A stretch of DNA of 64,000 nucleotides from Papio anubis (taxonomy: Eukaryota; Chordata; Mammalia; Primates; Cercopithecidae): the NCBI RefSeq assembly GCF_008728515.1, contig NC_044989.1, positions 77,401,754 through 77,465,753 on the forward strand. The letters run 5' to 3'. The notes below the pieces were generated by a model. It was not told the origin of the DNA. It made no database searches and saw only the letters and a list, made by a program, of their open reading frames with translations. Made by a program: the position numbers and the translations under genes. Numbering within the stretch: position 1 is the stretch's first letter; each line of letters starts with the position of its first letter. Positions 1 through 12,419 of the stretch are shown piece after piece.

Positions 1-799
1 ATACACTTCAAAATAAACATATTGTGTTTGTCTCAAGTTTTTTTATTTCCTGACAAATATATTGAGATTTGGAAGGCCATTTATCTTTCAGTAATAAACC
101 ATTATCTTGTCACAGTGGATAATTCTTTCAGTAGAATTATCTAAATATTCCAAAGTCACTTTTTCTTTCTTTCTTTTTTTCCTTTTTTACTTGGGTAGCC
201 TCAGCATTTAGATATTAGAACAAAAAAACAAGAAACTAAATGTAATAGCTTATGTTTGGCCTAGAATCAACACAAGCTCTGCGATTGAGGTGCCAGTTCC
301 TCCTCAATCATCATTTGGAACACATTCCATATGCCTGACCAGCTTAATTTTTTTAGAATCAAGTCACTGGCAAGAGACTCAGTCATTTTGTTTTCTTTTC
401 AAATGAGTTACATGGGATTTCTTAAGCCTGAACAACAGTCTTCTGTCATGGGCATGTTCTCTACCAAGTAATTAACTCACATACAATGACAGTACAATAG
501 GAAAGCTGAAGGGGCAATAAATGTTTGCCCAATGACCTTGATCACTTTTGGGAGAAGTGAAAAGCAAAGTAAAATACATTTTACCCACATCTTAAAGTCA
601 CTTTTTATATTAAATATATTTTTCTTGGCCTTGTGAAGTCTGTTATACCTGAAATAATATCTCCAACTTCTCTCAAGAGCAGCAGGCTTATTTATCCCTA
701 ATTGCTTGTCAAATCAGGAATCTTAAGAAATAAGAATCAAAACGATGTTCTTTGTTTTTTGTATTCGTTTTGTTTTTAGAGGCAGGGTAGAGTAGCAGT

Positions 800-930
800 T
801 AAGAGCAGGAGTTAGCAAACTATAACTTGCAGGCCAGTCTGGCCACCTGTGTATTTGTGTGTCACCCACAAAGTAAGAGTGTTTTTCATAAACATTTGCA
901 AACTACTTCATGGTAGAGAACAACTGAAGT
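800..930 (+). mobile_element. hAT-type fragment, same family as 21050-21285
   Basis: GGAGTTAGCAAACTATAACT TGCAGGCC resembles the start of the family at 21050. The middle is diverged. Confidence 0.5.
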
Positions 931-1849
931 CACTTTGTCTGGATTCTACCTTTGTTTGACTGTTGGATGTTGGATTAATTTGTAATCTCCCTATGCCTTA
1001 ATTTATAACATACAAACTTAGAAAAAATCCTGTAAATATATGCCTAAACCTTAATAATAGATAGTTATTCATGAAAAATTTACTAGTTATTTTTTGGGGG
1101 TGTGGCATTTTCAAGTTTTTGTGCTAAACATGCAATTATTTTGTAATATAAAGATGCTACTGGCTTTATTGAATAGTAAATGAAAAGAATTCAGATTAAA
1201 TGTCCTCAGAAAAAAGTAGATTAGCACTTTTTAGTATATTTGTAAAAAGAGACTTAGGTAAATATGCTTTGGAATTTAAAAAATATTAATATAAGAAAAT
1301 ATAGCTGTATGTTTTCTTATTTGTATTAAAATGATTCAAATATTTTGGGAAAACCTAGCATAAATACATAGGATTATAATAGATACTTTAACAATTATTT
1401 TAAATTCATGATAAAATACAGAGTGTCCAATATTAAGGGAATATCTATATATGGTATACACAATATTGTGTAATGCTGATTAGCTCTAGATCTGGAGTTT
1501 ATGATTAAAATATGACTTATGCCAATAACAGTTCTTACTTTGGGTAAGTATAATTTATCTTAAGATGCAACGTATATCTGTTTTTTTCAAAATGAAGAAA
1601 ATATGGTATTTTCTTAATAGGAGTGTTTTGAGGGCAAGGTAGAATAATTCATGGAAATATTAGCGCACAATTCCTGTCACATAAATATTTATAGCTCAAC
1701 AACAATTTATATAAATTTATTCTATGCATCTGAATTTATTTTCCAATTTAAGTACAGAATAAAAGCAATAGCAAATTAAAAAGTTGTATCAGTAAAAAAT
1801 GCAATAGTTTACTAGAATTCCATAGAAAGCATATCATTTGGAGTAAAAA

Positions 1850-2020
1850 ATATCAATTCCAGTCCTAGTTTTGCCACTTCCTTGATTTATTTATAACTCT
1901 GGACAAGCCATTAGATTTTTTTTTAAACTCCAGTTTCTTTAAATGTATAAAATGAGTTGATTTTAGTAGTCCTTCTTATATCACAATGTAATGTGAGAGG
2001 CAAATTAGATAACTGAATAT
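1850..2020 (+). mobile_element. MIR SINE fragment
   Basis: CAGTCCTAGTTTTGCCACTT, TGGACAAGCCATTAGA, CTCCAGTTTCTTTAAATG, then AAATGAG follow the MIR core. Confidence 0.6.
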
Positions 2021-2434
2021 GCTTTAGAGTAAATAGTAGTACCAATTTTAATTATTGTGTTTATACTTGGCCAATCTTGAAAAGAAGTTTATATTGCTAA
2101 TGCCAGTATTTCAAATTTCAAGTCTAGGGTTTTAAGACCACTCTCAGCAGTTCCTTAATTTACTCTATCTAGTCCACCAAAATCTGAAAAAAAGAGATCT
2201 TCAAAACAGAAATAATAAACCTGCTGAGATGCTGAAAGTCAACACATTAATTATTTCTCCATTCAATGTGATACAGAAGCTTTAAAAGTAAGATCAGCTC
2301 TGCTTTAGCCAGTTCTATTGCATCAGTCTTAGGAGTTATGATAAACATTCAAATTTCTGAATCAGGGCCTGATTAAACACTTCTTTTTGTTTGCAGCATT
2401 GTGAATTTTCATATTAGTAGAAAATATCATGTTC

Positions 2435-2755
2435 GTTACTGGTGTATAAGAATGCTTGTGATTTTTGCACATTAATTTTGTATCCTGAGACTTTGCTGAA
2501 GTTGCTTATCAGCTTAAGGAGATTTTGGGCTGAGACAATGGGATTTTCTAAATATACAATCATGTCATCTGCAAAGAGGGACAATTTGACTTCTTCTTTT
2601 CCTAACTGAATACCCTTGATTTCTTTCTCTTGCCTGATTGCCCTAGCCAGAACTTCCAACACTATGTTGAATAGGAGTGGTGAGAGAGGGCATCCTTGTC
2701 TTGTGCCAGTTTTCAAAGGGAATTTTTCCAGTTTTTGCCCATTCAGTATGATCAA
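2435..2755 (-). pseudogene. L1 ORF2 RT fragment, inverted segment
   Basis: The minus strand reads ILNGQKLEKFPLKTGTRQGC, the catalytic LFADDMIVY and YKINVQKSQAFLYTSN, which is the palm region of L1 reverse transcriptase (about 105 residues of some 1275). Here the residue before QGC is the usual Arg, unlike the large L1 in this window. The fragment has no start or stop of its own and is not functional. Confidence 0.93.
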
Positions 2756-3387
2756 ACAGCCCCATCAAAAAGTGGGCAAAGGATATGAACAGACATTTCT
2801 CAAAAGAAGACATTCATACAGCCAACAGACACATGCAAAAATGCTCATCATCACTGGCCATCAGAGAAATGCAAATCAAAACCACAATGAGATACCATCT
2901 CACACCAGTTAGAATGGCGATCATTAAAAAGTCAGGAAACAACAGGTGCTGGAGAGGATGTGGAGAAATAGGAACACTTTTACACTGTTGGTGGGATTGT
3001 AAACTAGTTCAACCATTATGGAAAACAGTATGGCGATTCCTCAAGGATCTAGAAGTAGAAGTACCATATGACCCAGCCATCCCATTACTGGGGATATACC
3101 CAAAGGATTATAATTCATGCTGCTATAAAGACACATGCACATGTATGTTTATTGCGGCACTATTCACAATAGCAAAGACATGGAATCAACCCAAATGTCT
3201 ATCAGTGACAGACTGGATTAAGAAAATGTGGCACATATACACCATGGAATACTATGCAGCCATAAAAAAGGATGAATTTGTGTCCTTTGTAGGGACATGG
3301 ATGCAGCTGGAAACCATCATTCTTAGCAAACTATCACAAGAACAGAAAACCAAACACCGCATATTCTCACTCATAGGTGGGAACTGA
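2754..3387 (+). pseudogene. L1 ORF2 C-terminal fragment
   Basis: The plus strand encodes the last 200 or so residues of ORF2p from about PHQKVGKGYEQTFL in a shifted frame, then MNRHFSKEDIHTANRHMQK in the native frame. It includes the Cys-rich domain CWRGCGEIGTLLHCWWDC and ends at the normal GGN terminus (stop before 3388). The 200-codon frame is undamaged but lacks endonuclease and RT, so it has no expected activity. Confidence 0.92.
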
Positions 3388-3634
3388 ACAATGAGATCAC
3401 TTGGACTCGGGAAGGGGAACATCACACACCGGGCCCTATCATAGGGAGGGGGGAGGGGGGAGGGGGGAGGGATTGCATTGGGAGTTATACCTGATGTAAA
3501 TGACGAGTTGATGGGTGCTGACGAGTTGATGGGTGCAGCACAGCAATATCGCACAGGTATACATATGTAACAAACCTGCACATTATGCACATGTACCCTA
3601 GAACTTAAAGTATAATAAAAATAATAAAAAAAAA
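3388..3634 (+). other. L1 3' UTR with expanded G6A tract and 18-bp duplication
   Basis: The polypurine tract (3444-3471) has three GGGGGG blocks, where the other two monkey-type copies here have two. A unit TGACGAGTTGATGGGTGC is repeated in tandem near 3501-3536. The sequence ends in AATAAAAATAATAAAAAAAAA. Confidence 0.85.
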
Positions 3635-3644
3635 ATCATGTTCA

Positions 3645-3670
3645 TGTATGTGTGTGTGTGTGTGTGTGTA
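3645..3670. repeat. (TG)n microsatellite
   Basis: Short TG array just after the 5'-inverted L1 and its TSD. Confidence 0.9.
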
Positions 3671-4927
3671 TCAAACCAACTTTCAAATACAGCTATCCAT
3701 TATCCTCCATATTGAAAGATCTACCACACAATGTCCATCCATTAAATTCTATGAAACTATGATTCATTAATGTGAACAATCATGAGTTAATTGAATAACG
3801 TTTTTTGCTCTTTTTATATATATACAAACCAATCACTCTGGATTATCATCACTGCCTGATGAATAAATTGAACCCAAGTTGACTTTCAAAGTCATCTACA
3901 CAGTATTTAACAGTTGATAGCTGTTAATGAGCCAATTAAACACAATATTTAATGTAGGCTTTTTGAGAATGTATAAACCACAAATGACCTTATAAAGTAC
4001 AGTACAATGAAAATAGCTAATGTTCCAGAATATGCTTGTGACAAATGTGTCAGGGGCATAGAGAGGTGAGAGGAGTGACTGAAATATTATCGTCATTAGT
4101 CAGTGATGGATTGAAATAACCCTTGGGAAAGACCCACTTTTTCTTTTTTGGGGGGTGGGGGGCATAAATTTCTGCATATTTACATTATTAGACACTCCTC
4201 CAAACTCACAATATCCACTTACATTATTATGCAATCACTCTAAAATCTACCAAAATGGAAACATCTTTATTTGCAGTTTATTTTAGCTTCTAAACTAGAT
4301 TAATCAAAAAGCATATGTCAGGGAGAAAAGCAGTTAAGAATATTATCCTTTTAAAATGTTAGAGTCCTACATAACAGAATTTGAGTCCCTGCAGGAAAAT
4401 GATAAAACTTGAGAGCTGAGGAGAGTAACTAACACTTGCAATTTAAGGCAATCAATTTAAAGTTAATAATAATTTTAATCAGTGTTTAAACTGATGAGTA
4501 ATCTGATCTGGTAATTATTGCAGATTTTTCAACTCCACAAACCCTTATCTGGAAAATGACCTGGTACTTCTGCCTACTCAATATGCATAGTGATTATGCT
4601 GATACTTTAAAACCCAAGAATAGAGGAGAAGAGGCAGGACTTAGATGGTAACTCAGGTTCCTTTTTTATCTGTCTGTCTCTACTATCTCTATCTCTTCTC
4701 AACATAACACATTCTTTAATTTTCAATGTATCTTATTGTTGCCTGCAGGAATAAGCAGGTGGCTTATGGATCTTCAAAGTTTAATCACTTTTAAGTATTC
4801 TGTGATGTTGGCACAAGACACAATATTCTGCAGTACAGGTGCAGGAGAGTAGAAGTAGGCCTTCATTGTTGTCAGTGCAAATTGTAGGATTCAGACAATC
4901 TTTTAAGATTTTTCTTTTGTGTTAAGT
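3671..4927. other. Unique intergenic sequence
   Basis: No gene-like frame, splice pattern or known repeat was recognised. Confidence 0.6.
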
Positions 4928-4943
4928 TCCTCTTGTTCTTTTT

Positions 4944-5273
4944 TTAAAAAATATTATTTTTATTATTATTATTATCTTATTTTTTTTTTTGAGACAGAGT
5001 CTCGTTCTGTCACCCGGGCTGGAGCGCAGTGGCATGATCTCGGATCACTGCAACCTCCACCTCCTGGGTTCAAGCAATGCTTCTGCCTCAACCTCCTGAG
5101 TAGCTGGGACTACAGGTGCATGCCACCATGCCCAGCTAATTTTTGTATTTTTTTTAGTAGAGACAGGGTTTCACCATATTGGCCAGGCTGGTCTCGACCT
5201 CCTGACATCATGATCCACCCGCCTCGGTCTCCCAAAGTGCTGGGATTACAGGCGTGATCCACCGCACCTGATC
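4944..5273 (-). mobile_element. Alu (S-type)
   Basis: The plus strand shows T/TTA-rich tail complement (4944-4990), then GAGACAGAGTCTCGTTCTGT, through both arms to CACCGCACCTGATC. TSD TCCTCTTGTTCTTTTT at 4928-4943 and 5274-5289. Confidence 0.95.
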
Positions 5274-5289
5274 TCCTCTTGTTCTTTTT

Positions 5290-7100
5290 ATGGTAGTATA
5301 ACCTAATTGTCATCATTGTGTCCAGGTTTTATATCATAGAAAGATCTCCAAAGACTTGTTTTACATCTCTTGGGTTAATTATATTTTGAATAGTGTAACA
5401 CTGCCTTCTTAGCCTGTGTATTTGCTAACCATGGGGCCATTATTTCATAGGCCTCTCTGTTTCTACCAAATTACATGTGCAGTTCAAATTCTGGGAAGAA
5501 AATATATGAAGTAGAAAAATAGAGCTTTTTTTAAATGATATCAATTGTTCTACCAACAGAAGATACATGTGTAGTCTCTTCCTAATTCTCATTTTTATCC
5601 AGAAGTTTTTAAATATATTATTGCACATAAGAGGAAAATGTTTTTCAAGTTAAAAACCAAATCAACTCTTTTTATAACTCCCAAAATTCAATAACATTAA
5701 AAATTGTCCATTATTGTTGGTCAAATTAAATTGAGCAGAGGTTGGAAACATTCAATTTCAAACACTACCCATCCTGCCAAATGTTTATTATAATAAACTA
5801 AAATTTTTGAATGTATAATAAAAATGTTTAATTCCTTCTCTTTTTGTTCTTCCCCTATCCCATCAATTCAGCAGGCTACTGTTCTTGGACATTGAGAATA
5901 TTTCACTAAAATAAAGATTACTAATGGCCTAGATTTTATTTGGAAGGAGACTAAGGCTATTTGGAAAAATAGATTCAAAAGGAATATTAAGAGTGGGAAA
6001 ATACATTAAGTTTACTGTTAGTGTGTGCATGTGTCTATACATTTACAGCTTGACTTTTACAGAGCGAGAAATTCTTATAAGTTCTTCCTTATTTTTTTAA
6101 AAAAATGTTCCTATGCAAAGTGGAAACATAATTTAAAAGAAATTTATTGGAGGTAAAAGTTAAAATTTTCATCTCAAAACTGATTCAGCTTTGATTTAAT
6201 GAAAAGGATTGGGGAATTCTAATTTTATCCAATAAGTACTTCCACCCTAGATAATATTGCATAAGCTTAAGGAAGTGATAACTGTAAAATGATGTGTTGC
6301 AACAGTATGATTATAAATCATTTAAAATAGGCCTTTAGTGGGCAACCTGATAATTACCCCATTTACTGTGGTGTATATATATATAGTGGAGATAAAATAA
6401 AGCATGAAAAGCTGCTGAGGAAGCTAAGAAATGGTATCTTAATAACTTAATTTAAAAGTAGATTTCAAAGTTGGCATTTTCTTCCTCTTTGAGAGTTTCA
6501 GGAAAATTGTGACAGGTGACACAGGTACAAATGCTTTTGAAAGGCACCTGCCAAAAATAATTTCACATCACAGTTATCAGCTGTCTTCTTCAGGCTAGAG
6601 AAGTATGTGCATATCTTAGAACGTCCCAGTTTATTATCAGTCAAGTTTCCACTCCAGCATTATGTTCGGGAGTGTATCATCAATCATCACCTTTGCCCCA
6701 CAAGATGAATGGTATCTTAGATTTGTTTGATGCCTTTACTTTATATTATGTAAGAAACTTATTTCCATAAAATTATCCACCTCCTTGGGGGAAAATATTT
6801 GTCGTAGATGGGGGGCACTTTTGAATATGCTATCTGGGCTGTGCTTTTTTGGTATTCTGCTTTCTCTGCCTTTTCTGATTTACAGACTTAACCTACCCTC
6901 GACTTAACCTACCCTTAGCAACCTACAGAAGACATCCCCTACATTCTGGAGCCTGCCCATTCCCATACAACTAGTCCGTAGATATTATATGAATCTGATA
7001 AAACTTTTTAATTAATGTTGATTATAGCACCTATTGAACTCGACTGTGGTTCATTTAACATATCGATTCAACAGCTGGAATAATAATTAATAATAATAAT
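5290..7100. other. Unique intergenic sequence
   Basis: Contains only the 16-bp tandem duplication at 6885 and a short (TAA)n near 7083-7100. No gene was seen. Confidence 0.6.
6885..6918. repeat. 16-bp tandem duplication
   Basis: GACTTAACCTACCCT occurs twice, the copies separated by a single C, in otherwise unique DNA. Confidence 0.85.
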
Positions 7101-7104
7101 GTTT

Positions 7105-7290
7105 TATTGAAAAACAACCATGTGTCAAGTATTATGGTGGGCAATTCATAAGCATTATTTCATTTAATACTCATCAAAATCCTTTCATGTATTACTATTC
7201 CCATTCAACAGGAAACTTAACTAATTCGCCTACTGCTAATTAGGAGGCAAAACTCCTTTTCCACCCAGATTTGCTGGACTCTTGAGCCAT
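7105..7290 (-). mobile_element. MIR SINE fragment
   Basis: The complement of MIR: ATGTGTCAAGTATTATGGTG, TTTCATTTAATACTCATCAAA, CATTCAACAGGAAACTT. Confidence 0.55.
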
Positions 7291-7789
7291 TGCACTTTTC
7301 TCATCTCTATATTAATTCCTATTGATAATCTCAGAAGTTATAAAGATAAAAATACAGTCCTTGCCCTCAGAGAACTCACATTATAATAATGGCAATTAAT
7401 TATGAAAACTATATTTAAAGTGCAATGCAAAATTAATGCATGTCCTGCTCTTTATTGACCTTTTTTATTAGGTCTTATTATCCACAGCATCTCCACATTC
7501 CCATAGAGGATGCTAAATACGTGTTTGTTCAGTGAGTAAATAAATACCACTATTACTACTATATGCTACTAAATTACATTTTGTAACAACATAGTCTAAC
7601 AGAATAACACGCTGGATTATATGAAATGAAGTTTCATGTAATGCTAAGAAATGCCTGGGGCTGTGATTCAGGAGAAATATACTCAGCATCAGGAAACAGA
7701 GTGTAACACAGGAAGACATTCTGCTGAAGCTCGGTGAATTCCTGGTCTAAGCCAGGAGCCGTTGTTAATCTTATTTGAGTCTCCCCCCA

Positions 7790-7995
7790 TTAGTTGACAG
7801 AATGGAGTTAATTTCCAATTCACCTGCCCATCATTTGCCTGGTTGACTTAAACTCTGAGACTCCATTTTTGTATTGGTATAAAGGAGAATGATGCTAGCC
7901 TTCTGTATTTCACATGAAATGAGATCATACGTGTGGAATACTTGCTACAGCACCAAGCACACAGAGAGTGCTTAACAAATGCTTGTTTAATGTAA
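7790..7995 (+). mobile_element. MIR SINE fragment
   Basis: Ends with CAGCACCAAGCACACAGAGAG and TGCTTAACAAATGCTTGTTT, the MIR 3' signature. Confidence 0.65.
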
Positions 7996-8164
7996 AATGA
8001 GATCTAATAGATCTATACAGTATGGAATCTCTATAGAGCAAATCCAGGATGGTGGAATAGAAGCTACAGCTTCTCAGAGAAGAATAAAAATGGTGTACTA
8101 TAACTTTTTCTATGGATTTTACAATGCAAATGATAAGAACTCACTCTAGTATGAAGCAGAACAG

Positions 8165-8410
8165 CATACTGGTAAGGAGCTCAGATACTGGGCTAGATTG
8201 CTTTTTATAAATTTCCAGTTCTATTAATTTCTCTTTTTGTGACCTTCAATATGGTACTTAGGTTTTTATGTGACTCAGTTCCTCATCTATAAAACTGGGT
8301 TAATCATAAAACTAGAACTACGGAGTCTGTTGTATTAAGTGAATAAAACGAAAAAAGGGACTTAGGACAACACTGCCATGTAGTAAACACTGTAAAAACA
8401 AAAAAGACAA
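8165..8410 (+). mobile_element. MIR SINE fragment
   Basis: ACTCAGTTCCTCATCTATAA AACTGGGTTAATCATA and CATGTAGTAAACACTGTAA match MIR in plus sense. Confidence 0.65.
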
Positions 8411-8414
8411 ATAG

Positions 8415-9433
8415 CATCATCTTTGCAGGTACAGCTACCTGTGGTCATTGATTCATGCTGTGAAGTTCAAGTTATCTAAGTTAATTCATTTTTAAAGTTC
8501 AAGCTTTGGCAAAGAGCCACTAAGGCACACAAAAACCCGTATATTAATGAATGAGATTTGAGAAGCTTAATGTGAAAGTTCAACAGTTTCCCTTTATTGG
8601 AGAGTATCTACTATAATAAAAAGCCAAGATGAAGAAGAAAGATCAAAGACTCTTCTTGTCACAGACGGGCTTACTATCTAGACAAGTATACAAATTGTAT
8701 AGAGACATGTAGGCATATGCATGCATATGTACCTGTATATTTTTATATAGGAAAGATATGTGTGAAGTATTAAAATAATAGGAACTACTAAAGATTGGCA
8801 TTTTATAAAAAAGAAATGAAAGAAGATGTGACATTTGGTTGAATTTGGAAGAATGATTAATTTATTCAAACCAGGATGACTGGTAATGTTGTCTGTGTAT
8901 GACCAGCACCCGTGCATGGCTAGCAGAGTGAGCCGGGCTGAATCCCAGGCCTTGAAGTGATCACAAACCTACGATCTTTGCTTGGATTCTCCATGGGGGA
9001 AGCGCCAAACTCCAAATTTACTTCATGACAAGATATTGGCCAAAGAGGAAGGGGTTCTGACACTCCATTAGAATTGAAGCATAGCATATTCCCAGTTAAT
9101 AGAACTGGAGATAAGTCTACTTCTGGTTGCTTTACACTGTCTATTGCAACATGATGTTGGAAAATAAGCAAAGTGAGTATCTGTCAGCAGAGAATCTGAA
9201 CTTAACATCACTTTTTTTTTTCTAATTTTTATTAAAATGACTGAAGAAAGAAAAGAATGGACAACACGTAAAGCACTTTTAAAACTTAAGGGCAAATCCT
9301 GAAAACGAAAGGAATTTCTAAAAGATAAATTACAGGTGAGATAAAAATGGTGGAGGGCCTCACTGTGTATTGCAAATTAGAGAAAAGTACCCCTAGATAA
9401 TAAAACCTGGCATTAAGCTGGCCAACCACAACT
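8415..9433. other. Unique intergenic sequence
   Basis: Several overlapping minus-strand frames of 60-85 codons between 8643 and 9295 lack any domain or codon pattern and look like chance. Confidence 0.55.
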
Positions 9434-9733
9434 TTTTTTTTTTTTTTTTTTTTGAGACAGTGTCTTTCTCTATCGCCCAGGTTGGAGTGCTGTGCCACGA
9501 TCTGGGCTCACTGCAAGCTCCACCTCCCGGGTTCAGGTCATTCTCCTGCCTCAGCCTCCCAGATAGCTGGGACCACAGGCGCCCACCACCAGGCCCGGCT
9601 AATTTTTTGTATTTTTAGTAGAGACGGGGTTTCACCGTGTTAGCCTGGATGGTCTCGATTTCCTGACCCAGTGATCCGTCCGCCTCAGCCATCCAAAGTG
9701 CTGGGATTACAGGCGTGAGCCACTGCGTCCGTA
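9434..9733 (-). mobile_element. Alu (Y/S-type)
   Basis: T20 then GAGACAGTGTCTTTCTCTAT, ending GAGCCACTGCGTCCGTAC. Probable short TSD ACAACTT on both sides. Confidence 0.94.
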
Positions 9734-10008
9734 CAACAACTTCTAATTAGGATCATTGCGCACCTACAAATAAAGGAGGGACTCCACTCAGGCAGTGTGG
9801 ATGGGGCGCTGAGTATGAGACAATGAGTTCAAATGTTAAAGAATTTTAAGGAATATTTTTAAGTATCAGATGGAGTACTGTAGAAAATAGATCAATGGTT
9901 TAGAAATTTAGAACAAGAATCTTTCCAGAACTCAGGAAAAAAATAATAATAAGATACATATTATGAAAAACATAAAAAGAAGGATTACGGTGATGGTTTT
10001 CAAAGATA

Positions 10009-10011
<3 letters not shown>

Positions 10012-10042
<31 letters not shown>
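10012..10042. repeat. (AC)n microsatellite
   Basis: About 15 uninterrupted AC units. Confidence 0.95.
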
Positions 10043-10046
<4 letters not shown>

Positions 10047-10181
10047 TTTCAGGAAAAATGAAGAAAACGGAAATCATAGGAGCAGCAACAATCTAATGTA
10101 TACTAAGAGATATTATCTCTGAGCCCAAAGGTACCCTCACTTCAGAAAGTCTCTTAGTGGATGTAGTCAAAATAAATGAAT

Positions 10182-10206
10182 ACACACACACACACACACA
10201 CACACA
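10182..10206. repeat. (AC)n microsatellite
   Basis: About 12 AC units, 140 bp after the previous array. Confidence 0.95.
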
Positions 10207-10614
10207 ATTGTAAACATAAAACTAATCTTGAGCATCTAAAAAGGGAAAGTGATATATTTTCATGACATTTCTTCAAGTATTATATAATGAATGGAAAGTA
10301 AAATGAGTTATTGCCATACATGCTATCAATCTATACGGAGGATAAAGGAATATATTAAAAGTTATAAATTAATACATTTTACCAATAAAATGATATTAAT
10401 ACTAGAGGTGATATATGGACGAGAGATATAAAGACTATTTCATTTTTCATAAATATAGAGACTGGTTTATTTGTGTAAAATCTATTATGGACACAAGACC
10501 ATAAATTTCAAATTGTTTAAAATACTACTTTCTGCTTCTTAAAAAGAAGATCTGCCTATTGAAAAGGGAAAACATCTGCCAGCAAGAAACCTGTACGTCA
10601 TTTCACTTGGTTGT

Positions 10615-11182
10615 TAATGCTTCCTGTTTTTTGTTAATTGAGATACATATCACATACCATGAAAGTCACCTTTGTAAAGCATAAAACTAAGTGGTTTTTA
10701 GTCTATTCACAGAGTTGTACTGTCACCACTGTCTAATTTCAGACCATTTCCTACATCCTAACATGAAACCCACAAACTGCTAGCATTCATTTCTCATGCT
10801 CCCTCAATGGGAACCCCTGACAACCATGAGTCTCCTTTCTGTCTTCCTAGATTTGCCTATTCTGAACATTTCCTATAACTGAATTTATACAGTATGTGAA
10901 ATTTTCTGTCTGGTTTCCTTTAAATGTTTATGTTTTCAAGGTTCATCTATGTTATAGCACATACGAGTATTTCATTTTCTGACATGGTTAGATATATTCT
11001 AATGTGTGGATACATTACATTTTTAAATCCGTTATTCAGTTGATTGACATTTGCGGTGTTTCTAATTTTGGTTGTTATGAATAATAATGCTATTAACATA
11101 TATGTACAGGCTTTCATTTGGATGTTTTTTAGATTTTCTTAGATATATACCTAGGAGTACTGGGTCATGTGGAACTCTATGT

Positions 11183-11216
<34 letters not shown>

Positions 11217-11430
11217 TGGAAGAGTTCAAGAACGATTTGTGGCAATTCTGTTTTTAAACATTTGGTAGAATTCCCCAGTGAAGCCATCTGGTTCTGGACT
11301 TTTAATTTTGTAGAACTAATTCAATCGTTTTTCTTGTTATAGGTATTTTCTGGTTTCCTATCACTTCACGGGGGTAATGTTGGTAGCTTGTGTGTTTCAA
11401 GAGATTTGTCTATTTTCAACTTTGCCTTAG
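10615..11430 (-). mobile_element. Old L1M fragment, two pieces
   Basis: 10640-11180 on the plus strand is the complement of an L1M ORF2 end/3' UTR (ATTCACAGAGTTGTACTGTC, GATTTGCCTATTCTGAACATT, ATACCTAGGAGTACTGGGTC). After a (GT)n array, 11225-11430 is the complement of mid-ORF2 near the SPGPDGF region (GGTAGAATTCCCCAGTGAAG, then CATCTGGTTCTGG). The sequence between the two is missing. Confidence 0.75.
11189..11216. repeat. (GT)n microsatellite in old L1M
   Basis: About 14 GT units at the junction of the two L1M pieces. Confidence 0.95.
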
Positions 11431-12419
11431 CCTTTCCGTCCTGGTTATGTAGAGCTTCACAGTCAGCCAGCCACAAGAGCATAGGGCCTTCTAAAGTCTT
11501 TCTTGAGCATATTTACAACTCTGTATATGTGGGTGGCTTTCTAAATTACCTGGAATATATAGTAGTTTTACAAAGATCTTATGGACATCACATTCTTCAG
11601 CTTTACCGTTTTAGCATTTTAGTTACTTTGCCCAACTTTTGGCTTGTCTTTTCTATCTGCTGCCTCAGGCAGTTGCAGAGTTGAAAACACTTGCCTGTAA
11701 AATGTATTTCAGAAATGCCCTCTAAGAGAAAACTCTTAGGCCTGGCGAGCTCCAGTTGGGTCAAATAAAAACAAGCCTTTTGAATTAAAACTTACAGGTT
11801 TGTACCACACAGATCAGATAATATTAAGATATATTTTTTGGAAATGAGGCTATGAATGAACTATCGCATGCTTCTGCTTTTTCCAGAATGCAGGCTCTTT
11901 TATTTTTGCCAAAAAAAAATCTGAGTTTGAAATCAGGGAATGGGACTATGAGAAGATAAAAATGCCGCCAAACTCATGCTTCGCACAGAGGCTCAGCCAT
12001 TTTTTAAAAAAATAAAATAAAATAAGTGCTCCACAGGTTGCTGCATGACTTTGGTTAGTTTCAACAGTGATGAAAATGTTGCTTCTGACAAACTTTTGCC
12101 AGTTTTTGAGTTGACTTTATCGAGAGACAGATTTTCAGAAGTCCTTTCTCTGCCATTTTCATAGATGTCACTCTCTCTATATATATTTTAAAGATAAAAT
12201 ATAAATGACCAAACTACATCCTAAAAATGTTCAATCTTTCTATCATGCAGAAAAGCAAACTAAAATATTATTGTTTAATTTATCACTAAAAATTTGGCAA
12301 ATGGCTTTTATTTATTCCCTTTTTTCTATTTTCCCGTCAAAAAATTCTACTAAAAATATTGTATCTTTTTTGATAACATTAATTTATAAAGTTGATTTGT
12401 TTGTGTGTTTGTTTCTTTG
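11431..12419. other. Unique sequence, one 98-codon chance frame
   Basis: A plus-strand frame at 11388-11684 starts inside old L1 and has no recognisable domain. A short (AAATA)n lies near 12001-12026. No gene was seen. Confidence 0.5.

Larger units (their letters stand above)
1..2425. other. Mostly unique A+T-rich sequence
   Basis: Apart from the hAT piece at 800 and the MIR at 1850, I see no gene, no long frame and no recognisable repeat here. Confidence 0.6.
2435..3634 (+). mobile_element. 5'-inverted (twin-primed) truncated L1
   Basis: Two L1 pieces lie head to head. 2435-2753 is ORF2 reverse transcriptase sequence on the minus strand and is almost the same as 26644-26955 of the large L1. 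From about 2754 the plus strand reads the ORF2 C-terminal part, the 3' UTR and an A tail to 3634. A 9-bp repeat, ATCATGTTC, flanks the whole (2426-2434 and 3635-3643). Between the two pieces about 0.95 kb of L1 is missing. This is the pattern known as twin priming. The 3' UTR belongs to the monkey-type variant. Confidence 0.93.

Noticed and set aside
3252..3590. 112-codon minus frame
   Set aside because: It is the antisense of the L1 ORF2 end and 3' UTR (poly-Pro from the G6A tract).
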